From Pseudomonas sediminis (lineage in GTDB: Bacteria; Pseudomonadota; Gammaproteobacteria; Pseudomonadales; Pseudomonadaceae), in NCBI RefSeq assembly GCF_002741105.1, contig NZ_NIQU01000003.1, positions 1 to 64,000 on the forward strand: a DNA stretch of 64,000 nucleotides, written 5' to 3'. The translations under genes and the position numbers were made by a program. The notes beneath the pieces are model-generated. The model was not told where the DNA came from. It made no database searches and saw nothing but the letters and a program-made list of their open reading frames with translations. This document shows positions 7,564-16,480 of this stretch, in pieces; positions within the stretch are counted from its first letter, which is position 1; the number at the start of each line of letters is the position of its first letter.

Positions 7564-8400
7564 TCAGTTACTGAAACCGAGGCGCTCGCGCCAACGATTT
7601 TCCAGTTTGTCGGTGTCGTGATCCTTGGGGTGGAAGCCCGGGCGGTAATAGTCCAGGTACGGACCAAGCAGCTTGGTGAAGAAACCGTTGCGCGGGCCAA
7701 ACAGCTTCTTCAGGCCGAATCCCCAGCTGCGCCAGTTGAACAGCTGGCCGTCCTTGCGCAGCAGATGGATCTGAAACCAGCCGATCACGCCGAAGAACAG
7801 CGCAGTGGTCAGCAGCATCACCAACGTGCGGGTGAAGTAGCCGCCGTAGACCTCCTGGTAGACGTCGTAGCACACGGCCTTGTGCTCGTTTTCCTCGATG
7901 GCGTGCCACATCCACAGTTGATACAGCTTCGGGTCGTTCATCTGCGTGGTGAGGTCTTCACGCTTGAGCAGTTGCTCGGCCATGGTCGCGGTGAAGTGTT
8001 CCAGGGCACAGGTGGCGGCCAGGCGCTGCTTCTTGGTGCTGAAACGGGTGACCCATTCCAGCAGCACCTTGATGCGCAGCTCGAGGCGTTCCAGGTCGAT
8101 ATCGTGCTCGTTGGCGTAGTCGTTGTAGGCCGCATGCTCCTTGGAGTGCATGGCCTCCTGACCGATGAAGGCGCTGATGTCCTTTTTCAGCTGCGGCTCG
8201 CTGACCTGGTCGCGTACGGCGCGCACGCTGTCGACGAAGAACTTCTCGCCGTAAGGGAACAGCGACGACAGGTTGTTCATGAAATGGCTCATGAAGGGGT
8301 CGTCATAGAACCAGTATTTCGGTGTTTCGCTGAAACTGAAGTCCATGCGACGCACGGGGAAGCTGGATTTTGGCTGCGGTAGGGCGGTACTGGCGCTCAT
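7564..8400 (-). CDS. PF10118 family metal-dependent hydrolase-like protein
   Basis: A 278-residue protein of the PF10118 (predicted metal-dependent hydrolase) family. It has a ferritin-like pattern of metal ligands: IGQEAMHSKEHAAYN, then ALEHFTATMAEQL, then HAIEENEHKAVCYDVY. One membrane segment follows (LVMLLTTALFFGVIGWF). The family often sits beside monooxygenases and SDRs of lipid-like substrates, as here. The ATG at 8400 follows GAGG and the protein then begins MSASTALPQPKSSFPVRR. It is the first gene of the operon. A CGATAGTTAC motif lies about 112 bases upstream. Confidence 0.85.
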   Translation of the reverse strand: MSASTALPQPKSSFPVRRMDFSFSETPKYWFYDDPFMSHFMNNLSSLFPYGEKFFVDSVRAVRDQVSEPQLKKDISAFIGQEAMHSKEHAAYNDYANEHDIDLERLELRIKVLLEWVTRFSTKKQRLAATCALEHFTATMAEQLLKREDLTTQMNDPKLYQLWMWHAIEENEHKAVCYDVYQEVYGGYFTRTLVMLLTTALFFGVIGWFQIHLLRKDGQLFNWRSWGFGLKKLFGPRNGFFTKLLGPYLDYYRPGFHPKDHDTDKLENRWRERLGFSN

Positions 8401-8511
8401 CGTTCGAGTCCTCTTCCGAGTTGGAACTCCCAAGTGTCGTGCGGCTCTGGTTGGCAGCACTCGGGGTCGCAGGTGGTCAATCTCGACAGACCAACTGTGT
8501 CATTGAACGAT

Positions 8512-8521
8512 GTAACTATCG
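8512..8521 (-). promoter_or_regulatory. CGATAGTTAC motif upstream of the hydrolase-monooxygenase-SDR operon
   Basis: On the minus strand CGATAGTTAC is followed by ATCGTTCAATGACA. The same ten bases lie in the promoter elements at 37705-37744 and 39209-39248, also 80-120 bases ahead of a start codon. Only the core is shared here; the outer TCATCA is absent. A common activator is possible, not shown. Confidence 0.3.
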
Positions 8522-8586
8522 TGCGTGCGGGCGCTGAGCGCCGCCAACTTAAGGCGGGTCTGATGGGCTGACACAGGGGAGAGGGC

Positions 8587-8621
8587 GCGCAATCCACCGT
8601 GCCAGAGACGGCGGATTGCGC
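8587..8621 (-). terminator. Hairpin downstream of the sodium channel gene
   Basis: GCGCAATCC-A-CCGT and ACGG-C-GGATTGCGC pair as a 13-base stem with one mismatch and a 7-base loop, 12 bases past the stop at 8634. There is no clear T-run. Confidence 0.5.
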
Positions 8622-8633
8622 TGGTGGCGGGGT

Positions 8634-9485
8634 TTACGGCGTGTTACGGCGCAGCTCGGCCACCTCGCTGCGCAGTGCGCGCAGCTCGTCGAGAATTGCC
8701 TGTTCGCGAGCTACTGCGGCTTGCTCCTCGGCATTTGGCTCGTGGGTGTTCTGCATCGCGTTGACGATAACGGCGATGAACAGGTTGAGCATCATGAATG
8801 TGGCGACGAGGATATAGGGCACGAAGAACAGCCAGGCCAGCGGATGTTCTTCCATTACCGGTCGCACGATGCCCATCGACCAGCTTTCCAGGGTCATCAC
8901 CTGGAACAGGGTGTACAGGCTGGCGCCGATGTTACCGAACCACTCTGGAAAGCTCTCACCGAACAGCTGGGTGGCCATCACCGCGGCGACATAGAACACC
9001 AACCCCATCAGCATGACGATGCTGCCCATGCCTGGTAGCGAGGCGAGCAGCGCCTGCACCACCTTGCGCATGCTTGGGTTGATCGACACCAGTCGCAATA
9101 CCCGCAGCACGCGCAAGGCGCGTAGCACAGCGAAGGGGCCGCTGGCCGGTATCAGGGCGATGCCCACCACCAGGCAATCGAATACGGCCCAGGGATCACG
9201 CAGCAGGCCGACGCCACGGGCGGTGAAGCGCAGCGCCAGCTCGATGACGAAGCAGGTGAGGATGAAGGTATCGAGGATCAGCAGCGGCGTGCCCCAGTCG
9301 GTCATGATCGACGGTGACGTCTGCAGGCCGAGAATCACGGCATTGATGACGATCAGCAGGGTGATCAGGCGCTGAATGATGGCGCCGTCCATGACAGCGC
9401 CCAGGCGCTGACGCCAGTCGCTGGATGGATTCAGTTCGAGTTCGTGCATGGGAGTCTGGTCAAGGTCATCGGTGATGCCGGGCAT
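8634..9485 (-). CDS. Voltage-gated sodium channel, NaChBac/BacNav type
   Basis: A 283-residue single-domain six-helix channel. S1-S3 span roughly residues 35-115. S4 is the voltage sensor, with arginines every third residue (LRALRVLRVLRLV). After S5 the pore loop carries MTLESWSMG, the T-L-E-S-W-S selectivity filter of bacterial sodium channels, then S6 (FMMLNLFIAVIVNAM). The C-terminus is a coiled coil (QAILDELRALRSEVAELRR) that tetramerises in relatives. The first ATG is used, but ATG at 9449 is equally plausible since neither has a strong ribosome binding site. Such channels are linked to motility, pH and chemotaxis in alkaliphiles and marine bacteria. Confidence 0.9.
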   Translation of the reverse strand: MPGITDDLDQTPMHELELNPSSDWRQRLGAVMDGAIIQRLITLLIVINAVILGLQTSPSIMTDWGTPLLILDTFILTCFVIELALRFTARGVGLLRDPWAVFDCLVVGIALIPASGPFAVLRALRVLRVLRLVSINPSMRKVVQALLASLPGMGSIVMLMGLVFYVAAVMATQLFGESFPEWFGNIGASLYTLFQVMTLESWSMGIVRPVMEEHPLAWLFFVPYILVATFMMLNLFIAVIVNAMQNTHEPNAEEQAAVAREQAILDELRALRSEVAELRRNTP

Positions 9486-9533
9486 TGCCCGGCAGAATCA
9501 TCAACCCACTTGAGGGTTGGCAGGCGCTTCGGC

Positions 9534-10082
9534 TCAGTGATCGTCGAGGGCGAAGGCCGTCAGCGTGAAGGTGGGGATGCCGGCGTCCTGCAGCTTCTGT
9601 GAGCCACCCAGCTCAGGCAGGTCGATGATCGCGGCGGCCTCGAAGATCGTTGCGCGCATGCGGCGCACCAGGTTGGCCGCGGCGATCAGGGTGCCGCCGG
9701 TTGCGATCAGGTCATCGAAGATCAGTACCGAATCGCCTTCACAGAGACTGTCGCTGTGCACTTCGAGAAAGGCTTCGCCGTATTCGGTCTGGTAACCCTC
9801 GCTGAGGACGTCCGCCGGCAGTTTGCCCTGCTTGCGAAACAACACCAGAGGCTTGTTCAGTTCGTAGGCGATGATTGAGCCGATCAGGAAGCCGCGCGCG
9901 TCCATGGCGCCGATATGGCTGAACTCGGCCTCCACGTAACGTTGGATGAAACTGTCGGCGACCATGCGCAGGGCGCGCGGCGACTGGAACAGCGGGGTGA
10001 TGTCGCGAAAGATGACGCCCGGCTTGGGGAAGTCCGGTACCGGGCGGATCAGGGTCTTGATGCTGAATTCGTCAAAGATCAT
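9534..10082 (-). CDS. apt: Adenine phosphoribosyltransferase
   Basis: A 182-residue purine salvage enzyme making AMP from adenine and PRPP. The N-terminus has the Apt signature [32 protein letters not shown] and the PRPP-binding loop [17 protein letters not shown] are intact. The length is normal. The ATG at 10082 follows AGGACCCCACG. The gene lies 42 bases downstream of anr on the same strand, the order seen in other pseudomonads; whether they share a transcript is not clear. Confidence 0.97.
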   Translation of the reverse strand: MIFDEFSIKTLIRPVPDFPKPGVIFRDITPLFQSPRALRMVADSFIQRYVEAEFSHIGAMDARGFLIGSIIAYELNKPLVLFRKQGKLPADVLSEGYQTEYGEAFLEVHSDSLCEGDSVLIFDDLIATGGTLIAAANLVRRMRATIFEAAAIIDLPELGGSQKLQDAGIPTFTLTAFALDDH

Positions 10083-10124
10083 CGTGGGGTCCTAATGCGT
10101 TGAGCCCGCGAAAACTGTGCGAAC

Positions 10125-10859
10125 TCAAACGTCGAGATTGCCGCCTGCCAGAGCACACAGCTCGATCGGGTCGAGGATGTGCACTTCCTTGCCTTCGGCT
10201 TCGAGAAGCTTGTTCTGTTGGAAGCGGGTAAATACGCGAGACACCGTCTCCACCGCAAGGCCCAAATAGTTACCAATTTCGTTGCGCGACATGGACAGAC
10301 GGAACTGGTTGGCGGAGAAGCCGCGGGCGCGGAAGCGGGCAGAGAGGTTGACCAAGAAGGTGGCGATGCGTTCGTCGGCGGTCTTCTTCGAGAGCAACAG
10401 CATCATCTGCTGATCGTCACGGATCTCACGGCTCATGATACGCATCAACTGACGACGCAACTGCGGCAACTGCAGGGCCAGGTCGTCGAGGCGCTCGAAG
10501 GGAATCTCGCAGACCGAGGTGGTTTCCAGCGCCTGCGCGGAAACCGGGTAGCGCTCGCCGTCGACGCCAGACAGGCCGACCAGCTCGCTGGGCAGGTGAA
10601 AGCCGGTGATCTGCTCCTCACCGCCATCGCTCAGACTGAAGGTCTTCAGCGCACCGGAACGAACGGCGAACACGGAGCCGAAGGTATCGCCCTGGCGGAA
10701 CAGGAATTCGCCTTTTTTCAGCGGGCGGCCGCGTTTGACGATGTCGTCGAGCGCGTCCATGTCCTCCATGTTCAGGGAAATGGGCAGGCACAGGGCAGCC
10801 AGGCTGCAATCCTTGCAATGGGCTTGATGCTGCTTGTGCAGCTTGATGCTCTCGGACAT
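10125..10859 (-). CDS. anr: Anr, FNR-type oxygen-sensing regulator
   Basis: A 244-residue CRP/FNR-family activator that carries an oxygen-labile [4Fe-4S] cluster and switches on genes at low oxygen. The four cluster ligands are present: Cys15, Cys18 and Cys24 in [11 protein letters not shown], and Cys117 in TTSVCEIP. The effector-domain fold follows, then the recognition helix [19 protein letters not shown] with the E-xx-SR pattern that reads TTGAT-N4-ATCAA. ATG at 10859 is chosen to give the normal FNR length. Boxes matching this site lie upstream of hemN, ccoN of the second operon and a universal stress gene in this window. Confidence 0.97.
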   Translation of the reverse strand: MSESIKLHKQHQAHCKDCSLAALCLPISLNMEDMDALDDIVKRGRPLKKGEFLFRQGDTFGSVFAVRSGALKTFSLSDGGEEQITGFHLPSELVGLSGVDGERYPVSAQALETTSVCEIPFERLDDLALQLPQLRRQLMRIMSREIRDDQQMMLLLSKKTADERIATFLVNLSARFRARGFSANQFRLSMSRNEIGNYLGLAVETVSRVFTRFQQNKLLEAEGKEVHILDPIELCALAGGNLDV

Positions 10860-11012
10860 CGTCGGGCTTCCCGGATATACACGCAGTTTTCGTAAGGGTA
10901 CAGCAGCGCTCGGGTGGCGGCCAGCCATATCAGGGCTGACCGAGTGCTCAAGTTTGGCCGCGGGGTGCCGATCCAGATCGTAGAACCATAGTCCAACGCA
11001 GGGAGCAGCGCG

Positions 11013-11456
11013 ATGCGCATACCATCCACGGGACCGTTGAATAATCTGGTCCAGGGCGTTCAGCGACAATTTACCGCAGGCGAGCAGACTCCGGAGGAGG
11101 TGCGCGAGGGGCTGCGCGTGACCCTGTCCGAGCTGGGCAAGAGCATGTCGGCCAAGGCCGACAAGAACGATGACATCGATAACAGCGACTTGCCTCAGGC
11201 GATCAAGGACCTGCTCAAGATGATCCGCGAGTTGCGTGCGCAGATCGTCGAGAAGCAGGCGCAGATCGAGGCGGTCATGAGCGATCAGAGCCTCGATGCA
11301 GAAACCAAGCGTCAGCAGCTTGAAGGCTTGCAGAGCGAGCTGGCGTCGCTCAACAGCGCACTGACGGCGGCCAATGCCAACCTGATCAAACTGATGCGCG
11401 AGAACGGCCTGTCGAGTGAGCAGATGCAGACCGCCGCCACCCTGGCGATGGGTTGA
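11013..11456 (+). CDS. Hypothetical coiled-coil protein
   Basis: A 147-residue protein that is almost wholly alpha-helical. Residues 70-135 form a long coiled coil ([18 protein letters not shown], then [19 protein letters not shown]). It has no signal peptide, membrane segment or cysteine. It resembles FlxA-like small proteins in composition, but I cannot confirm the family. The ATG follows GGGAGCAGCGCG. It stands between anr (divergent) and hemN (convergent), a position conserved in other pseudomonads as far as I recall. No function can be assigned. Confidence 0.75.
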   Translation: MRIPSTGPLNNLVQGVQRQFTAGEQTPEEVREGLRVTLSELGKSMSAKADKNDDIDNSDLPQAIKDLLKMIRELRAQIVEKQAQIEAVMSDQSLDAETKRQQLEGLQSELASLNSALTAANANLIKLMRENGLSSEQMQTAATLAMG

Positions 11457-11463
11457 TCCGGCA

Positions 11464-11488
11464 GCCAGTGACGGAGTCCGTCACTGGC
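11464..11488. terminator. Bidirectional terminator hairpin
   Basis: GCCAGTGACGG and CCGTCACTGGC form a perfect 11-base stem with an AGT loop between the convergent coiled-coil gene and hemN. Confidence 0.65.
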
Positions 11489-11507
11489 GCAGGCTACTCA
11501 TTCATGC

Positions 11508-12890
11508 TCAGATCACCCGAGAAAAGCGCTGACGCACCTGATCGTTAAGGTAACGGTCGAACAGCATGCACAGCGAACGCACCAGCAGGCGCCCGGCCGG
11601 GCGTACCTGAATGCCTTGTTCGTCGAGCACGATCAGGCCGTCACCCGCGAGCTGTTCCAGCTCGTGCCAGAGGGCGGCGAAGTAATCGCGGAACACCACG
11701 CCATGCGCGCGTTCGATGTCGGCGAAACGCAACTCGAAATGGCAGATCAACTGCTGGATTACCGCCCGGCGCAGGCGGTCGTCTGCGTTGCAGTGCAAGC
11801 CGCGTCGTGTCGCCAATTGACCGTTGCCCAGGGTCTGCTGATAACTGGCGGTATCGCTGTCGTTCTGGCTGTACAGATCGCCGATCTGGCTGATGGCGGA
11901 GACGCCCAGGCCTATCAGGTCGCAGTGGCCATGGGTGGTATAGCCCTGGAAGTTGCGTTGCAGAGTGCCTTCTTCCTGGGCGATGGCCAGTTCATCGTCG
12001 GGCAGGGCGAAGTGGTCCATGCCGATGTAGCGATACCCTGCGCGGGTCAGCTGTTCGATGCTGGCCTGCAGCATGGCCAGTTTGTCGCCCGGACTGGGAA
12101 GGTCATCGTTGTTGATGCGCCGTTGCGGCATGAAGCGTTCCGGTAGGTGCGCATAGTTGAACAGTGACAGGCGATCCGGTTGCAGGGCGATGACCTCGGC
12201 GACGGTGCGCGCGAAGCGCTGTGGGGTCTGTTTGGGCAGGCCGTAGATCAGGTCAATGTTCACCGAGCGGAACTGCAGGGTGCGTGCTGCCTCGACAATG
12301 GCACGGGTCTCTTCCAGGGTCTGCAGACGGTTGACCGCGCGCTGCACCTCGGGGTCGAGATCCTGCACGCCGAGGCTGACACGGTTGAAGCCCAACTCGC
12401 GCAGCAGGCCCATGGTCGACCAGTCGGCCTCGCGGGGGTCGATCTCGATGCTGTAGTCGCCGGAATCGTCGTCGAGCAGGCTGAAGTGTTGGCGCAGGTG
12501 CTGCATCAGTCGGCGCAGTTCGTCGTGGCTGAGGAAGGTCGGCGTGCCGCCACCGAAATGCAACTGCTCGATTAGCTGGTTGCGATCGATGTAGCGGCTG
12601 ATGATCTCGATCTCCCGCTCGAGCTTTTCCAGATAGGGCAGGGCGCGGCCGCGGTCCTTGGTGATGACTTTGTTGCAGGCGCAGTAGTAACAGATGTGCG
12701 CGCAGAACGGCACGTGCACGTAAAGCGACAGCGGACGTTTGGCTTTGCGACTGTCACGCAGGGCATGCAGCAGGTCGAACGGACCGATGTCGTCGTGAAA
12801 CTGCACGGCGGTCGGGTAGGAGGTGTAGCGCGGGCCGGCGAGATCGTAGCGGCGGATCAGGTCGGCATCCCACTGGATGGTTTCGAGCAT
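11508..12890 (-). CDS. hemN: Oxygen-independent coproporphyrinogen III dehydrogenase
   Basis: A 460-residue radical-SAM enzyme that decarboxylates two propionates of coproporphyrinogen III without oxygen, giving protoporphyrinogen IX for heme. The cluster motif CAHICYYC sits after YVHVPF, followed by the fourth HemN cysteine; the GGGTP motif that binds SAM and the MGCHHF-like C-terminal domain region are in order. The length is normal. The start ATG lies 59 bases downstream of an Anr box (TTGACCTGAATCAA), so it should rise when oxygen falls. It follows the cbb3 assembly genes, which need heme. Confidence 0.96.
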   Translation of the reverse strand: MLETIQWDADLIRRYDLAGPRYTSYPTAVQFHDDIGPFDLLHALRDSRKAKRPLSLYVHVPFCAHICYYCACNKVITKDRGRALPYLEKLEREIEIISRYIDRNQLIEQLHFGGGTPTFLSHDELRRLMQHLRQHFSLLDDDSGDYSIEIDPREADWSTMGLLRELGFNRVSLGVQDLDPEVQRAVNRLQTLEETRAIVEAARTLQFRSVNIDLIYGLPKQTPQRFARTVAEVIALQPDRLSLFNYAHLPERFMPQRRINNDDLPSPGDKLAMLQASIEQLTRAGYRYIGMDHFALPDDELAIAQEEGTLQRNFQGYTTHGHCDLIGLGVSAISQIGDLYSQNDSDTASYQQTLGNGQLATRRGLHCNADDRLRRAVIQQLICHFELRFADIERAHGVVFRDYFAALWHELEQLAGDGLIVLDEQGIQVRPAGRLLVRSLCMLFDRYLNDQVRQRFSRVI

Positions 12891-12948
12891 GGGAAATAAT
12901 CCTGGACAGGCTGTGTGGCCAGTCTAGGGATGCGCGTAGAGGGTGGCC

Positions 12949-12962
12949 TTGACCTGAATCAA
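12949..12962 (-). promoter_or_regulatory. Anr/FNR box upstream of hemN
   Basis: TTGACCTGAATCAA matches TTGAT-N4-ATCAA at 9 of 10 fixed positions. Its centre is 65 bases ahead of the hemN start, fitting a class II activated promoter with a short leader. hemN is a known Anr target in P. aeruginosa. Confidence 0.8.
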
Positions 12963-12995
12963 GGGCGCGTTGAGCACTGGAGGTGTTGTCGCGGC

Positions 12996-13055
12996 GTAGC
13001 CTGGATGCAATCCGGGGATGTTGGGCGTTTTGCTCCCGGATTACATCCGGGCTAC
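12996..13055. repeat. Inverted repeat of the GTAGCCCGGAT type
   Basis: GTAGCCTGGATGCAATCCGG (12996-13015) pairs with CCGGATTACATCCGGGCTAC (13036-13055) with two mismatches. It sits between hemN and the TauE/SafE-like gene and may be a dispersed repeat. A short relative lies at 50759-50782. Confidence 0.7.
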
Positions 13056-13106
13056 GTCTGGTCGTGCTTTTACTTGCTGATTGAGGCTTGCTGCTTGTAG
13101 CTGCTC

Positions 13107-13790
13107 CTAGTGCCCCATCAGCCAGTGCTGGTGTGGGCCGGGCAGGGTCCAGATACCGAACAGGATGACCAGCAAGCCGCCAGCCATGCGCACGCCACGC
13201 TTGCGTAGCAGAGCGGTGATGCGTTCGGCAGCCAGGCCGGTAGCCAGCAGTACCGGCCAGGTGCCCAGGCCGAAGGCCAGCATCAGCAGCGCGCTGTTCA
13301 GTGCATTGCCCTGGCTCGACGCCCACAGCAGGGTGCTGTAGACCAGCCCGCACGGCAGCCAGCCCCATAAACCGCCGAGAATCAGGGCGCGTGGCAGGCT
13401 GCTGACAGGCATGAAGCGCCGCGTCAGCGGTTGGATATGCCGCCACAGGCCACGGCCCAGTGCTTCGATACGTGTCAGCCCGCTCCACCAGCCGGCCAGA
13501 TACAGACCCATGGCGATCAGCAGCAAGGCTGCCAGTGTGCGCATCGCCACTTCGGCTTGGCTGCCGGCAATGGCCCAGCCAGCCAGGCCCAGGAGCAAGC
13601 CTGCAAGGCTGTAGCTGAGAATGCGTCCGAGGTTGTAAGCCAACAGCAGCTGGAGACGCCTGCCGTGTTGCTCGGGGGGAATCGCCAGCGTCAGTGCGCC
13701 CATCAGGCCGCCGCACATGCCGAGACAATGGCCGCCGCCGAGCAGGCCAAGGATCAGCGCCGACACCAGCAGCGGTGCCAGCTCAAGCAT
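13107..13790 (-). CDS. TauE/SafE (DsbD_2-like) membrane protein of the cbb3 assembly cluster
   Basis: A 227-residue protein with about six membrane segments. The N-terminal GLLGGGHCLGMCGGLMG carries His and two Cys in a pattern typical of this family and possibly used in copper handling. Later blocks include GLWGWLPCGLVYSTLLWA, the paired second repeat, and an ending rich in His (PHQHWLMGH). The gene lies directly after ccoS and overlaps it by 8 bases. Its place in the ccoGHIS series suggests a role in oxidase maturation or metal supply, which is inference; older annotations call it a sulfite exporter. Confidence 0.8.
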   Translation of the reverse strand: MLELAPLLVSALILGLLGGGHCLGMCGGLMGALTLAIPPEQHGRRLQLLLAYNLGRILSYSLAGLLLGLAGWAIAGSQAEVAMRTLAALLLIAMGLYLAGWWSGLTRIEALGRGLWRHIQPLTRRFMPVSSLPRALILGGLWGWLPCGLVYSTLLWASSQGNALNSALLMLAFGLGTWPVLLATGLAAERITALLRKRGVRMAGGLLVILFGIWTLPGPHQHWLMGH

Positions 13791-13989
13791 CAGGTTTGCC
13801 CGGCTTGTTGTGGTCCGCGGCCTGCTCGACGCCCGCCTTGTGCAGCGGATCTTCGTCGTCGAACAGAATGCTGTGCGCTGGGCCGTCGAGATCGTCGTAC
13901 TGACCGCTGTCCACCGCCCAGAAGAACAGCCAGATGGCGAAACCGACCAGGCCGATGGCGACAGGGATCAGGATGTAGAGGGCGGACAT
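13783..13989 (-). CDS. ccoS: CcoS, cbb3 oxidase maturation protein
   Basis: A 68-residue small membrane protein needed to insert heme and copper into cbb3 oxidase in Rhodobacter. It has one N-terminal membrane helix (LYILIPVAIGLVGFAIWLFF) followed by the CcoS signature FFWAVDSGQYDDLDGPAHSI and FDDE. The tail is acidic and variable. It lies between ccoI and the TauE/SafE-like gene and overlaps the latter. A GTAGGAGCG repeat separates it from ccoI. Confidence 0.93.
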   Translation of the reverse strand: MSALYILIPVAIGLVGFAIWLFFWAVDSGQYDDLDGPAHSILFDDEDPLHKAGVEQAADHNKPGKPDA

Positions 13990-14012
13990 GCGATCTCCAA
14001 GGTGACATCTGA

Positions 14013-14067
14013 GTAGGAGCGAGCGCTGCTCGTGAACCGCTTCCTTGCGAGCAAAGCTCGCTCCTAC
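14013..14067. repeat. Inverted repeat GTAGGAGCGAGC overlapping the ccoI stop codon
   Basis: GTAGGAGCGAGC (14013-14024) and GCTCGCTCCTAC (14056-14067) are perfect 12-base arms round 31 bases that include GAGC/GCTC pairs. The right arm holds the TAG stop of ccoI (14064-14066). The family is common between genes of pseudomonads. Confidence 0.75.
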
Positions 14068-16472
14068 GTATTCGGGGTTCGGCTCAGGCGCAAGGCGTTG
14101 AGCACCACCAGCAGCGAGCTGAGAGACATACCCACGGCAGCCCAGATCGGAGTGATCCAGCCTAGGGCGGCGAAAGGCAGTACCAAGCCATTGTACAGCG
14201 TCGCCCAGGCCAGGTTTTCGATGATGATGCGGCGCGTGCGTTTGGCCAGCTTCAGGCCGTCGACCAGGCTGCTCAGGCGGTTCGACAGCAGCACGGCATC
14301 GGCGCTGGTTTTCGCCAGATCGGAGGCCGAGCCCATGGCCACGCTGATATCGGCAGCGGCCAGTACCGGAACGTCGTTGACGCCATCGCCGAGCATCAGC
14401 ACGCGCCGCCCTTCGCTGTGCAGCTGCTTGAGCACCGCCAGCTTGGCATCCGGGGTCAGGCCGCCCCGAGCGTCTTCGATGCCCAGTTGGCGGGCGACTT
14501 CGCCCACCATCGGCGAGCTGTCGCCGGAGAGCAGATGAATTTGCCAGCCACGGGCGCGGGCGGCGGCGATCAGCGCGGGGGCGTCTTCACGCAGGCGGTC
14601 ATCAAGAACGAACCAGGCTAGCGGCCCCTGTTCGTCGCCTAGCAGCAGCCATTGCCCTTGCTCGCTGGCAATCGCGGGTACGGCCTGGCCACTGAGGGCG
14701 CAGACGAAGCTGGCCTCACCAATGCGTAGCAGACGACCATCGACGCTGCCCTGCAGGCCCTGGCCTGGGTGGCTGTCGACAGATTCCGCCGCGCGTGGCG
14801 CCTGGCTGAAGGCGCGGGCGATAGGGTGTTCCGAACGGTTTTCCAGTGCCGCTGCCAGCGCCAGGCAATCACCCTCGTCGAGATTGCGCAGCGGGTGGAT
14901 CGCCTTGAGCGTCAGGCGGCCTTCGGTCAGCGTGCCGGTTTTGTCCAGTACCAGGGTGTCGATCTGGTTGAGGCCTTCGAGCACGTGGCCGCGGGTCAGC
15001 AGCATGCCCAGTTTGTGCAGGGTGCCGGTGGCCGTGGTCAGGGCGGTCGGGGTGGCCAGGGCCAGGGCGCAGGGGCAGGTAGCCACGAGCAGGGCGAGCA
15101 CGACCCAGAAGGCACGGCTGGAGTCGATTTCCCACCAGGCGAAACCGACCACGGCGGCCGCCAACAGGATGAACAGCAGAAACCACTGCGAGACGCGGTC
15201 GGCGATTTCCGCCAGACGTGGTTTCTCGCTTTGCGCACGTTCCAGCAGGCGCACGATGGCCGACAGGCGCGTGGCATCTCCGAGTGCCTGCACCTCGACG
15301 GTCAGTGGGCCTTCGACGTTCAGCGTGCCGGCGGTGACGCTGTCGCCAATGCCGCGTGGCAGCGGCAGGTATTCGCCGGTCAGCAGTGATTCGTCGACGC
15401 TGGACTGACCAGCGCGGATGCGGCCGTCGGCGGGAATCAGCGAACCGGGCTGCACCAGCACCTGCTCGCCTTCACGCAACTCGCTGAGCAGGATGCGCTG
15501 GCTCTGGCCGCTGTCGTCTAGGCGCAGGCAAGAAGCCGGCAGCAGCTTCACCAGTTGCGCCGTCGCGGCGGCCGTGCGTTCTCGCGCACGGCGCTCCAGG
15601 TAACGGCCGGCGAGCAGGAATAGCGCGAACATGCCCACAGCGTCGAAATACAGTTCGCCCTGGCCGGTGATGGTCGACCAGATGCCGGCCACGTAGGCGC
15701 CGCCGATGGCCAGCGAGACCGAGACGTCCATGGTCAGGTGACGGGTGCGCAGGTCGCGCAGGGCGCCACGGAAGAACTGCCCGCAGCAGTAGAAGACGAT
15801 GGGGGTGGTGAGGAACAGGCTGGTCCAGCGCAGGATCTTGTCCAGCTCCGGCGACAGGTCGATGTTGAATTCCGGCCAGGTGGCCATGGTCGCCATCATC
15901 ACCTGCATCCACAGCAGCCCGGCCACACCCAGCTCGCGCATGCGCCGGCGGTTTTCCGCAGCCAGGCGTTCAGCGGCCTCGTCTGCCCGCCAGGGGTGCG
16001 CGGCATAGCCGATGCGGCGCAACTCGGCGAGTAGCTGGCTCAGGGGTATCTGGCTGTCCTGCCAGCGCACCTGCAGGCGGTGGTTGGACAGGTTCAGGTG
16101 CGCTTCGGCCACGCCCGGCACGCCGCGCAGGTGCTTCTCGATCAGCCAGCCGCAGGCCGCACAGCTGATGCCCTCGATCAGCAACTGGGTTTCACTCAGC
16201 TCGCCTTCGTGCTGGACGAAGGGCTGCTGCACATCACTGCGGTCGTACAGCGCCAGTTCGTCAGGCAGCGCAGCGGGCAGCGCCTGAGGGTTGGCGGCGT
16301 TTTCGCTGCGATGGCTGTAGTAATGCTCAAGACCACCGGCGACGATGGCTTCGGTCACGGCCTGACAGCCGGGGCAGCACATCTCGCGAGTCTGGCCGAG
16401 CACGTCGGCACGGAACTGGCTGCCGGCAGGAACCGGCAGGCCACAGTGGTAGCAAGGAGTCGGGGCGGGCAT
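14064..16472 (-). CDS. ccoI: CcoI, copper-translocating P1B-type ATPase for cbb3 oxidase
   Basis: An 802-residue copper pump (FixI/CopA2 type) that exports Cu+ for insertion in the CcoN active site. The N-terminus has cysteine-rich CYHC and CCPGC motifs, then a heavy-metal domain with ISCAACGW. Eight membrane helices surround CPCALALATP. The phosphorylation site is DKTGTLTEG and the hinge MLGDGVNDVPVLAAADISVAMG. Length is normal for this subfamily. It lies directly after ccoH, and its stop falls inside an inverted repeat. Loss of CcoI homologues abolishes cbb3 activity in several bacteria. Confidence 0.95.
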   Translation of the reverse strand: MPAPTPCYHCGLPVPAGSQFRADVLGQTREMCCPGCQAVTEAIVAGGLEHYYSHRSENAANPQALPAALPDELALYDRSDVQQPFVQHEGELSETQLLIEGISCAACGWLIEKHLRGVPGVAEAHLNLSNHRLQVRWQDSQIPLSQLLAELRRIGYAAHPWRADEAAERLAAENRRRMRELGVAGLLWMQVMMATMATWPEFNIDLSPELDKILRWTSLFLTTPIVFYCCGQFFRGALRDLRTRHLTMDVSVSLAIGGAYVAGIWSTITGQGELYFDAVGMFALFLLAGRYLERRARERTAAATAQLVKLLPASCLRLDDSGQSQRILLSELREGEQVLVQPGSLIPADGRIRAGQSSVDESLLTGEYLPLPRGIGDSVTAGTLNVEGPLTVEVQALGDATRLSAIVRLLERAQSEKPRLAEIADRVSQWFLLFILLAAAVVGFAWWEIDSSRAFWVVLALLVATCPCALALATPTALTTATGTLHKLGMLLTRGHVLEGLNQIDTLVLDKTGTLTEGRLTLKAIHPLRNLDEGDCLALAAALENRSEHPIARAFSQAPRAAESVDSHPGQGLQGSVDGRLLRIGEASFVCALSGQAVPAIASEQGQWLLLGDEQGPLAWFVLDDRLREDAPALIAAARARGWQIHLLSGDSSPMVGEVARQLGIEDARGGLTPDAKLAVLKQLHSEGRRVLMLGDGVNDVPVLAAADISVAMGSASDLAKTSADAVLLSNRLSSLVDGLKLAKRTRRIIIENLAWATLYNGLVLPFAALGWITPIWAAVGMSLSSLLVVLNALRLSRTPNT

Positions 16473-16480
16473 CGGCGGGA

